From: Vibrio aerogenes
GTDB lineage: Bacteria > Pseudomonadota > Gammaproteobacteria > Enterobacterales > Vibrionaceae
Direction: 5' to 3'
Length of the DNA: 64,000 bases
Assembly (NCBI RefSeq): GCF_024346755.1
Contig: NZ_AP024861.1
Coordinates: forward strand, 1,364,001 to 1,428,000
Positions within the stretch are counted from its first letter, which is position 1. Every line of letters begins with the position of its first letter. The notes beneath the pieces are model-generated. The model was not told where the DNA came from and did not search any database. It worked only from the letters and a program-made list of their open reading frames with translations. A program made the position numbers and the translations under genes. Positions 57,390 to 64,000 of this stretch are shown here, piece by piece.

Positions 57390-57436
57390 TGTCAGTACTC
57401 CGGCGGCTCAGCCGCATTAATAAATAAAGAAATAAA

Positions 57437-57763
57437 TTATGATTGAATAAAGTCTTTACGCATTGGGGTAAAGTTATCAAGTAGTACGCCTTTCTTCAGA
57501 CATACACAGCCATGCATGACATTTGGCTCTTTGTAAAGCACGTCACCCGCTTTGACGATTTTCGTTTCTTCACCAATCGTGAACTCAAACTCACCAGATA
57601 ATACGTAAGTCAGTTGTTCGTGTGGATGGTTATGCATTGCGCCAACAGCACCATCTTCAAAGTACACTTCCACACTCATAATATTGTCACTGTACGCCAT
57701 GATCTTACGTGATACGCCACCACCCAGATCTTCCAGCTGTACGTCGTTGTTATAAACAAACAT
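57437..57763 (-). CDS. kdgF: KdgF, unsaturated uronate linearising cupin
   Basis: A 108-residue single-cupin protein. The metal-binding cupin motif 1 is seen in AMHNHPHEQLTYVLSGEFEF (His pair, Gln/His), and motif 2 in GDVLYKEPNVMHGC. KdgF converts the 4,5-unsaturated galacturonate released by lyases to linear 5-keto-4-deoxyuronate. It is 47 bp upstream of the isomerase gene in the same operon, in agreement with the pathway order. Confidence 0.93.
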   Translation of the reverse strand: MFVYNNDVQLEDLGGGVSRKIMAYSDNIMSVEVYFEDGAVGAMHNHPHEQLTYVLSGEFEFTIGEETKIVKAGDVLYKEPNVMHGCVCLKKGVLLDNFTPMRKDFIQS

Positions 57764-57786
57764 GTTAACCTCTCACATTACTTAAC

Positions 57787-58308
57787 TTATGTAGCCTGAC
57801 TTGCCATATTTTGTTTTGAATCACGCAGTAAACGATATATGGTCAAACTATTCACACAAATCAAAGTCGCCTCTAAAAGTGTGCCACCAATAGAGCCGAC
57901 CAGAATATTATTGGTTAGCCAACATATTGCTCCTGTCAAAAAAGCAATTCGCATGGGAATACCCTGAAGACAAAATACAGCAAAAGTGCCGATCATGGTC
58001 CCCATTACTGGCCACAAGTCCCACCAGTGTTCGGCAAGATAAACACCGAAACCGAATCCCACAGCCATGAAAAAAAATGCAATATATTTTGAAGAAGTGA
58101 ATATGGAGCTGCCTGTACGTATCGCGCTAAGTGCAGCACTAAGTGCAGACACAGCAGAACCAAGTAATAAATAATGAAGAAGATGGTTTAGATTAAAAAT
58201 CAGCATCACAATTTTCAGACGACGATCATTCTTCTGATAAAACGTGGATATGCCTAGCCCGTAACTAACGAAACCTAAGGCCTGAGCAACTGATATATCT
58301 AAATCCAT
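57787..58308 (-). CDS. YgjV family inner membrane protein
   Basis: A 173-residue protein with about five membrane segments. AQALGFVSYGLGISTFYQKNDR and FNLNHLLHYLLLGS are the YgjV/Imp-YgjV family pattern. Members often lie beside uronate-metabolism genes (ygjV is near uxaCA-exuT in E. coli), but no function is known. It is 23 bp from kdgF and 24 bp from kduD, so it is part of the operon and may export or import a uronate or help its uptake. Confidence 0.8.
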   Translation of the reverse strand: MDLDISVAQALGFVSYGLGISTFYQKNDRRLKIVMLIFNLNHLLHYLLLGSAVSALSAALSAIRTGSSIFTSSKYIAFFFMAVGFGFGVYLAEHWWDLWPVMGTMIGTFAVFCLQGIPMRIAFLTGAICWLTNNILVGSIGGTLLEATLICVNSLTIYRLLRDSKQNMASQAT

Positions 58309-58332
58309 CTTCTCTAATTCGTTTATTAATAA

Positions 58333-59094
58333 TTAACGAGCTAACCATCCGCCGTCTACAGCAATGGTGTAACCGCTAATATAGTCTGATGCAGACGAAG
58401 ATAAGAACACACATGGACCCGCCAGGTCTTCAGGTGTACCCCAACGTGCTGCAGGAATACGATCCAGGATTTCTTTGTTACGAACTTCATCAGCACGAAG
58501 TGCCTGAGTGTTGTTTGTTGCCATGTAACCTGGTGCAATTGCATTCACGTTGATACCATGTTTTGCCCATTCGTTAGCCATCAAACGCGTTACACCCATG
58601 ACGCCACTTTTTGACGCAGTGTATGAAGGAACACGAATACCACCCTGATATGACAACATGGATGCGATATTAACGATCTTACCACCAGTTCCCTGAGCCA
58701 TAAATTGTTTCGCAACAGCCTGAGACATAAAGAATACTGATTTGATGTTAATGTTCATAACATCATCCCAGTCTTGTTCGCTAAAATCAATTGCATCATT
58801 ACGTCTGATAATACCAGCATTGTTTACCAGAATGTCTACATGACCAAATTCAGTTACAGCACGATCAACAATATTAGGGATGTCATCCAGTTTCATCAGG
58901 TTTGCTCTGATGTCGATGAATTTACGCCCGATTTGTTTCATTTGTTCGATTGTTTCTGTTGGCTCGACTATGTTGACACCGACAACATCACATCCGGCTT
59001 TTGCCAAACCTAATGCCATACCTTGACCAAGGCCAGTATCACAACCAGTTACAATAGCGACTTTGCCTTCAAGATTGAATGAATCAAGAATCAT
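58333..59094 (-). CDS. kduD: 2-dehydro-3-deoxy-D-gluconate 5-dehydrogenase KduD
   Basis: A 253-residue SDR, exactly the KduD length. The NAD-binding motif is GCDTGLGQGMALG (about residues 17-29), followed by NNAGIIRR, the catalytic Ser region VNIASMLSYQGG and YTASKSG. It reduces DKII (2,5-diketo-3-deoxygluconate) to KDG. ATG 59094 follows AAGGA; the longer open frame is rejected. First gene of the operon and divergent from kdgR, with a KdgR-box candidate 103-121 bp upstream. Confidence 0.95.
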   Translation of the reverse strand: MILDSFNLEGKVAIVTGCDTGLGQGMALGLAKAGCDVVGVNIVEPTETIEQMKQIGRKFIDIRANLMKLDDIPNIVDRAVTEFGHVDILVNNAGIIRRNDAIDFSEQDWDDVMNINIKSVFFMSQAVAKQFMAQGTGGKIVNIASMLSYQGGIRVPSYTASKSGVMGVTRLMANEWAKHGINVNAIAPGYMATNNTQALRADEVRNKEILDRIPAARWGTPEDLAGPCVFLSSSASDYISGYTIAVDGGWLAR

Positions 59095-59380
59095 AAAATT
59101 TTCCTTAGTGGTTGCTGATATCGTGATGAGGCCAATGAAAGCCATATCACTGAAGTGGAAATATATTGGATCAAAAAGAAACCATTTGCAATTTTTTTTG
59201 AAACGCTATTTTAAAAATAATGATGAAGATCTGCTTTTTTAACGCTTTCTTTGTCCGGTTTCATATTTTTGAAAAGCCTTTTTAAAAATACTGGTACATA
59301 ATCTGGTAATCACTATAATAAGAGGCAAAGTAATAATGAGAGATATAAAAATCTGTTTATAAATTAAGGGGCAAACGATA
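59095..59380. promoter_or_regulatory. kduD-kdgR divergent promoter region
   Basis: 286 bp of AT-rich DNA. A KdgR-box candidate at 59197-59215 (TTTGAAACGCTATTTTAAA, 15 of 19 to the consensus) and a weaker similar site at 59268-59286. TATAAT at 59314-59319 is a likely -10 of kdgR. Confidence 0.65.
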
Positions 59381-60163
59381 ATGGAAAAACCAACTCAACC
59401 GGAAGCGGTCTCATCGGTTTTAAAAGTCTTTAGCATATTACAGGCTCTTGGCGACCAAAGAGAAATTGGCGTATCCGAGTTATCTCAGCGTTTGATGATG
59501 TCAAAAGCGACGACCTATCGTTTCCTGCAAACGATGAAATCACTTGGCTATGTTTCCCAGGAGGGAGAAGCCGATAAGTATTCGCTGACATTAAAGCTTT
59601 TCGAGCTGGGTGCTAAATCACTGGAGTATGTAGACTTAATTGAGTTGGCAGACAGAGAAATGCGTCATATTTCTGAGCAGACAAATGAAGCGCTGCACCT
59701 TGGAGCATTAGATGATAATGCAATCATCTATATTCATAAGATTGATTCAGGGTATAATTTGCGGATGCAATCCCGGATTGGCCGCAGAAATCCGCTTTAT
59801 AGTACAGCTATTGGAAAAGTATTGCTGGCTGAGCGTGATGAAGACTACATTCGGGAAGTGCTGACTGATGTTGAATTTATCAGTCATACAGAGCGCACTC
59901 ATAAGAATGTGGAACAATTGCTTGCAGAGCTTGACCAGGTGAAAAAGCAACATTATGCCGAAGATAATGAAGAGCAGGAACCCGGTTTAAGATGTATTGC
60001 TGCGCCGGTTTATGATCGGTTTGGTAATGTGATTGCTGGTGTTTCTATCTCACTCCCAACGATTCGGTTCGATGAAAAACGCCTGAACTATTATGTTGAT
60101 CTGTTACAACAAGCCGGACGGAATATTTCTGAGAATCTTGGGTTCAATGCGTATCCGATTTGA
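59381..60163 (+). CDS. kdgR: KdgR, IclR-family repressor of pectin catabolism
   Basis: A 260-residue IclR-family regulator. The N-terminal winged helix (VLKVFSILQALGDQREIGVS, then SQRLMMSKATTYRFLQTMKSLGYV, residues 14-60) and the C-terminal ligand domain (ALHLGALDDNAIIYIHKID, then GKVLLA and PGLRCIAAPVYDRFGNVIAGVSIS) are close to enterobacterial KdgR. KDG releases it from its operators. Divergent from the kduD operon; terminator directly downstream. Operator candidates are present ahead of kduD, kdgK, the symporter gene and the DUF294 gene. Confidence 0.93.
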   Translation: MEKPTQPEAVSSVLKVFSILQALGDQREIGVSELSQRLMMSKATTYRFLQTMKSLGYVSQEGEADKYSLTLKLFELGAKSLEYVDLIELADREMRHISEQTNEALHLGALDDNAIIYIHKIDSGYNLRMQSRIGRRNPLYSTAIGKVLLAERDEDYIREVLTDVEFISHTERTHKNVEQLLAELDQVKKQHYAEDNEEQEPGLRCIAAPVYDRFGNVIAGVSISLPTIRFDEKRLNYYVDLLQQAGRNISENLGFNAYPI

Positions 60164-60181
60164 CATGATTGATTCTGTATG

Positions 60182-60206
60182 AGCAGCCATATGGCTGCTT
60201 TTTTAG
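60182..60206 (+). terminator. kdgR terminator
   Basis: AGCAGCCAT / ATGGCTGCT palindromic stem at 60182-60199, followed by seven T. Confidence 0.85.
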
Positions 60207-60220
60207 ACTAAAACAAATGA

Positions 60221-60239
60221 AGTAAAACGATGTTTCATT
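60221..60239. promoter_or_regulatory. Best KdgR-box match, ahead of the DUF294 gene
   Basis: AGTAAAACGATGTTTCATT matches the KdgR consensus AATRAAAYRNYRTTTYATT at 18 of 19 bases, the best in the window. It is after the kdgR terminator and only 12 bp ahead of the next gene's start. Confidence 0.8.
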
Positions 60240-60251
60240 TTTGGAGGCGGT

Positions 60252-62129
60252 ATGGGTTCATCTCTGACACCGAATATTTATGATTTTCTGATTAAAATCG
60301 ATCCCTTTGATAAGTTACCTGACGAGATCGTCAGTTATCTTTCCGGACAGGTGAAAGTTCGGTATTTAAGTCAGGGAGAGCGCATTGAGTTCAGCGCTTT
60401 ATGTGAAGATCGTTATCTTTATATCATTCGTACAGGTGCCATTGAGCAGAAAAGATCAGATGGTCAGCTTCGGTCCCGGCTGGGAGAAGAAGATCAATTT
60501 GGTTTTACGTTTCTTGAACCACTAAAAGGCATGGAAGATGGCTATTATGCTGAGGCCATCAGTGACTCGCTCTTGTATCTTGTTCCACATGAAGTGGTGA
60601 AAGAGATATGTGTGAAACATCCGGAATTTGTTGACTATTTTGCAGCACAGGCGCAGGTTCGCCTGAGTTCTGCAATCTCTTCGATTAACCGGGATGCAAA
60701 CCGGGAAGATGAAGGCTTTTTTTACCGCCGGGTTGGTGAAATTGCCAGTGAAAATATAGCGATTGTTGAGTTTGATTCACCCATCCGCAAAGTTGCACAG
60801 ATCATGTGTGGTGAGAAGAAGAACCGAAGCTCTTGTGCCGTGGTCAAACAAAATGATGAAATTGTCGGTATTGTGACCGATCGGGACATGACCCGGGGGG
60901 TCGCAGCCGGAATCGATACCGGAGAGCCGATTCATTTAGTCATGACGCACAATCCTCAGCTGATTCAGGCAGATGATAAAGTGGTTCAGGCGATATCTGT
61001 CATGATGCAGCACAATATCCGTTGTATGCCGGTTTTAAGAGGTAAAGAGGTTGTTGGTCTGCTGACGACATCACATCTGGTGCACAATCACCGGACGCAG
61101 GCTCTGTTTTTGATTGAAAAGATCAAATATGCCAGCTCAGTGAATTCTCTGGCTGCATTGAAGAATGAGCGGGAATCTATTTTTGAATCACTGGTCGAGA
61201 GTGGTATCGGTGCTGCTTTGCAAGGTCAGGTGATGGCGATGATTATGGATGCTTTCACCCGCCGTCTGATAGAGATTGCTGAAGAATTATTAGGGCCACC
61301 GCCTTGTGATTATGTGTGGATGGTTGCTGGTTCTCATGCACGTAATGAAGTTCATATGTTGTCAGATCAGGATAGCGCGATTGTCCTGGCCGATGATGTG
61401 AAGCCGGAAGATATTGTTTATTTCAGACATTTGGCCATGCGTGTCTGTAATGGCTTATTCGCCTGTGGCTATCCGCTGTGTGATGGAAAATATATGGCGG
61501 CGACACCGAAGTGGTGTCAGCCACTCGATACATGGAAAGCTTATTACAGTAAGTGGGTTGCGAGTCCGGAGTACAATAAACTGTTAAGTATCAGTGTGTT
61601 TCTTGAAGTCCGTCCTGTTTATGGGAACCGGACGTTTGTTGAAGAACTGCAACAGCATCTGCATCATTGTATTCAGGAAAGCTCTAACTTTTTACCTTCG
61701 CTGGTTCGTGACGCGATTGATACTCAGCCGCCACTCGGAATATTTAACAACCTGGTGCTTGAAAAGGGCGGAGATAACAGTAATACCCTGAATATTAAGA
61801 AATATGCATTGAATCTGATTATTGATCTGGCCCGGATTTTCAGTTTGTCTGCCGGTGGGTCACTGACGGGGACGGAAGAAAGATTTCAATATGCAGCAGC
61901 TCACGGTGCCTTGTCTGAAGACAGTTGTGAAAACATTATTGGTGCTTTCCGTTTTATCCGCAAAGTCCGTTTTAAGCATCAGATGCAGTCATTACGGGAT
62001 GGGCGTAATCCGGATAATCATATTTCACCAGACTCTTTCAGCAGTTTCGAAAGAAAGCACCTGAAAGAAGCCTTTAAGATTATTAGTGAGTTGCAGGATG
62101 TAGCAAAGCTACGCTTTATTAAAGGATAG
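60252..62129 (+). CDS. cNMP-binding/CBS/DUF294 nucleotidyltransferase-like signalling protein
   Basis: A 625-residue cytoplasmic protein. Order: cyclic-nucleotide-binding-like domain (about residues 15-135), two CBS motifs (about 165-285, VRKVAQIMCGEKKNRSSC-like and PIHLVMTHNPQLIQADDKVV), DUF294 nucleotidyltransferase-like domain with MVAGSHARNEVHMLSDQDSAIVLAD (about 357-381; GS, then DQD metal residues) and a helical DUF294 C-terminal domain. The build is like GlnD-type regulatory enzymes, with an unknown target. GGAGG precedes the start; the exonuclease gene follows after 2 bp. A near-perfect KdgR box lies directly upstream. Confidence 0.9.
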   Translation: MGSSLTPNIYDFLIKIDPFDKLPDEIVSYLSGQVKVRYLSQGERIEFSALCEDRYLYIIRTGAIEQKRSDGQLRSRLGEEDQFGFTFLEPLKGMEDGYYAEAISDSLLYLVPHEVVKEICVKHPEFVDYFAAQAQVRLSSAISSINRDANREDEGFFYRRVGEIASENIAIVEFDSPIRKVAQIMCGEKKNRSSCAVVKQNDEIVGIVTDRDMTRGVAAGIDTGEPIHLVMTHNPQLIQADDKVVQAISVMMQHNIRCMPVLRGKEVVGLLTTSHLVHNHRTQALFLIEKIKYASSVNSLAALKNERESIFESLVESGIGAALQGQVMAMIMDAFTRRLIEIAEELLGPPPCDYVWMVAGSHARNEVHMLSDQDSAIVLADDVKPEDIVYFRHLAMRVCNGLFACGYPLCDGKYMAATPKWCQPLDTWKAYYSKWVASPEYNKLLSISVFLEVRPVYGNRTFVEELQQHLHHCIQESSNFLPSLVRDAIDTQPPLGIFNNLVLEKGGDNSNTLNIKKYALNLIIDLARIFSLSAGGSLTGTEERFQYAAAHGALSEDSCENIIGAFRFIRKVRFKHQMQSLRDGRNPDNHISPDSFSSFERKHLKEAFKIISELQDVAKLRFIKG

Positions 62130-62131
62130 TT

Positions 62132-62848
62132 ATGTTTGAAATTATTAGACGGCATATTTCCGGGTGGCGAAAACTCAGCCAGCAGCATAAAGCATATGCA
62201 GAAAGTGACATCGAGTGGACGCCGGGTTTGGCAAACTACTTCAGTACACCCTTACCCGAGCCGGATGCTTTGGTGCTTCAGCAGGATATGATTGCACTGG
62301 ATTTTGAAACTTCCGGGGTTGATGCGGGGAAAGACCAGATTCTGAGTATTGGTTGGGTGCCGATGAATATGAGTCAGATTGATTTGGATGCCAGTCAGGA
62401 AATTTTTATCAAACATCCGGAATATGTGAATGCCGGTTCGGCAACCATTAACCAGATCGTCCCGGATGCGCTGAAAAATGGTCTGGAACTGGATGATGCA
62501 ATGTCACAATTGTTTGACGTTCTGGCTGGTAAAATTCCTGTGGTTCATGGCGCATGTATTGAAAAACAATTTATTGAAGCTTATCTGAAGAAGCGTTTCG
62601 GCATCACCCATTTTCCCTGCTTCTGGATTGATACTCTCCGGGTTGAGAAGTCGATGACTTATTCAGGAAAAACAACGCTTGGGCGTAGTTTGCAGCTTCA
62701 GGATGTCCGTAGTGCTTATGGTTTACCTGCTTACAATGCACACTCAGCTGCAATTGATGCACTTTCAGCTGCGGAACTTCTGATTGCACAGGTTAAATCC
62801 ATTTTCAGAAATCACCCGCCACGATTATCCAAGATTGCCATGTTTTAA
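62132..62848 (+). CDS. DnaQ-like DEDDh 3'-5' exonuclease
   Basis: A 238-residue exonuclease. The three DEDDh motifs are ALDFETSGVDAGKDQILSIG (about residue 52-71), VHGACIEKQFIEAYL and AHSAAIDALSAAELL. The N-terminal 45 residues are an extra helical region. This pairs in many gammaproteobacteria with the cNMP/CBS/DUF294 protein; here 2 bp separate them. Whether RNA or DNA is the substrate is not clear. It is not the polymerase III epsilon subunit. Confidence 0.9.
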   Translation: MFEIIRRHISGWRKLSQQHKAYAESDIEWTPGLANYFSTPLPEPDALVLQQDMIALDFETSGVDAGKDQILSIGWVPMNMSQIDLDASQEIFIKHPEYVNAGSATINQIVPDALKNGLELDDAMSQLFDVLAGKIPVVHGACIEKQFIEAYLKKRFGITHFPCFWIDTLRVEKSMTYSGKTTLGRSLQLQDVRSAYGLPAYNAHSAAIDALSAAELLIAQVKSIFRNHPPRLSKIAMF

Positions 62849-62862
62849 GTGATGTTTTCTAC

Positions 62863-62903
62863 AGAGCCTCTGGTTGAGAAATCTCAGCCAGAGGCTCTTT
62901 TTA
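62863..62903. terminator. Terminator between exonuclease and permease genes
   Basis: AGAGCCTCTGG (62863-62873) / CCAGAGGCTCT (62888-62898) with extra inner pairing and a T tail; convergent genes on either side. Confidence 0.88.
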
Positions 62904-62918
62904 CATGATAAACACGCT

Positions 62919-64000
62919 CTAATCACTATGATGAATATGAGCTGGTGATTTGCGCCATGGCTTATGAAAGAATACAAGAAAACGCTTCCATAAATCCCTC
63001 AGGACCAGTCCGGCAAGTATCAGAGCAGCTGACCAGACCATCCAGGCAGGCATGAAGGCATGGCTGTGACCTAATTCGCTGCCAATATCGATTTGCCAGA
63101 ATCCGACCAGAAAATTCGTCAGATAACCAAATCCAATTGCGACACCAATGACTCCAGTCAGGTAGCCAATCAGCGTCCGGGTGCCCATCTCCTTGCGGAC
63201 AATACCGAGTGTTGCGACATTCGTTGCCGGACCAGCAAGAAGAAAGACTAATGTTGCGCCGGGAGAAACACCAGCCAGCATTAATCCTGCGGCTAAAGGT
63301 GTGGAGGCGGATGCACAGATATACATGGGGACACCTATCAGCGCCATAATCACCATTGCCCAGCCACCCTGACTGATTTCTGCCAGGGTATTTTCAGGGA
63401 CAAAAGCAATGACGCAGGCAGAAGCGATTAACCCAACGATCAGCCATAAAGATAAATCTCCAAGTAGCTCCGTGAACGCATAAACTTGTCCCTGCCAGAT
63501 ACGACCGCCCAAAGAAGATGGTGTTTTTTTACTGTGACAGCAGTGGCATGAAGGGGCTGGCTGATGCGCCTGTTGTATCTGAGGGGAAGGGGAGAAAGAC
63601 GCTTTTGTTGCAAGGGGGGCAGCCATTGAATACTGTACCGCCGTTTTAATTGTGATGGCCTGAGCTGTTTTTTTTCTCTCACCGAGGTTGACGAATACCG
63701 CAGCGGCGATGGCTGAACAGATTGCCGCAACCGGGCGAATGACGGTCATAAAAGGACCGAGTAAAGCGTAGGAGACAGCTATCGAGTCAACGCCTGTTTC
63801 CGGGGTTGAAATCAGAAATGCAGTTGTTGCGCCTTTCGATGCGCCGGCTCTGCGAAGCCCAACAGCGGCAGGGATGACGCCACAGGAACACAGCGGCAGA
63901 GGAATACCGAGAACTGCAGCTTTCACCGCAGGGAGAAGTCCCTGACCTTTTAAATGACGACCCAGGTAGTCGCTTTTGACGAAGGTTTGCAGCAGACCGG
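62919..64000 (-). CDS. SO_0444/ArsP-type permease (partial, 5' end outside window)
   Basis: The last 360 residues of a multi-pass permease; the frame stays open to the window edge, so the GTG at 63926 is not taken as the start. Blocks: LPLCSCGVIPAAVGLRRAGASKG (conserved Cys pair), ISTPETGVDSI and a second similar half with GVPMYICASASTPLAAGLMLAG and LLAGPATNVATLG. A hydrophilic middle loop has CHCCHSKK, which can bind a metal ion. The family is annotated as Cu/Zn efflux or arsenical permease; the metal cannot be named from this part. The C-terminus carries HIHHSD. Confidence 0.85.
   Translation of the reverse strand, partial: GLLQTFVKSDYLGRHLKGQGLLPAVKAAVLGIPLPLCSCGVIPAAVGLRRAGASKGATTAFLISTPETGVDSIAVSYALLGPFMTVIRPVAAICSAIAAAVFVNLGERKKTAQAITIKTAVQYSMAAPLATKASFSPSPQIQQAHQPAPSCHCCHSKKTPSSLGGRIWQGQVYAFTELLGDLSLWLIVGLIASACVIAFVPENTLAEISQGGWAMVIMALIGVPMYICASASTPLAAGLMLAGVSPGATLVFLLAGPATNVATLGIVRKEMGTRTLIGYLTGVIGVAIGFGYLTNFLVGFWQIDIGSELGHSHAFMPAWMVWSAALILAGLVLRDLWKRFLVFFHKPWRKSPAHIHHSD

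Noticed and set aside
59268..59286. Second KdgR box in the kdgR promoter
   Set aside because: Only about 12 of 19 bases match; kept as a remark in the promoter entry, not as a separate site.

Overview
The window is a chromosomal segment from a Vibrio (Gammaproteobacteria). Evidence: a toxR-toxS pair divergent from htpG, a HubP-type giant FimV protein between glnS and truA, sodium-type motility protein MotY next to RNase T, and a gene order (ligA, cueR, ybbN, toxS, toxR, htpG, adk, hemH, peptide transporter, asnB, nagC, glnS, hubP, truA, accD, folC, dedD, cvpA, purF, then rnt, motY, gloA) that follows chromosome 1 of Vibrio cholerae as I remember it. Species cannot be fixed from sequence alone; a pectin-using Vibrio fits.

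Layout. 1-3.8 kb: end of ligA, copper sensor cueR, chaperedoxin ybbN and two nucleotide-sugar/SDR-like oxidoreductases. 4.0-6.3 kb: a compact, translationally coupled operon of two DUF1538 membrane proteins, a PII-like protein and a CBS-domain protein whose frame is broken in an A8 run; this is the least understood system here. 6.3-8.4 kb: yfcE, toxS, toxR. 8.5-31.6 kb: mostly housekeeping genes (htpG, adk, hemH, asnB, nagC, glnS, truA, accD, folC, dedD, cvpA, purF) around a 1949-residue HubP with two families of acidic tandem repeats. 31.8-37.3 kb: an ion/amino-acid antiporter, RNase T, MotY, an iron-linked DUF2753 gene behind a perfect Fur box, GloA, an NYN-domain protein and a small membrane protein.

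37.5-46.5 kb is accessory: a SlyA/MarR regulator with two palindromic operators ahead of an HlyD-DUF2955 efflux pair; a LysR regulator divergent from a fumarylacetoacetase-like hydrolase and a cyclase-family hydrolase; and a GtrB glycosyltransferase followed by a fused GtrA-GtrC-like protein. 46.7-50.5 kb pairs an orphan sugar-type periplasmic binding protein with a Cache-GGDEF-EAL protein, suggesting ligand-controlled c-di-GMP turnover.

50.6-60.2 kb is a pectin (oligogalacturonate) catabolic locus: oligogalacturonate lyase, sodium symporter, Eda, KdgK, an esterase, an RpiB-family isomerase in the place normally held by KduI, KdgF, YgjV, KduD and the IclR-type repressor KdgR. Together these can take unsaturated galacturonides to pyruvate and glyceraldehyde 3-phosphate. 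Several sites match the KdgR box; the best lies, unexpectedly, just ahead of the next gene, a cNMP/CBS/DUF294 nucleotidyltransferase-like protein that is followed by a DEDDh exonuclease. The window ends in a truncated SO_0444/ArsP-type permease gene.
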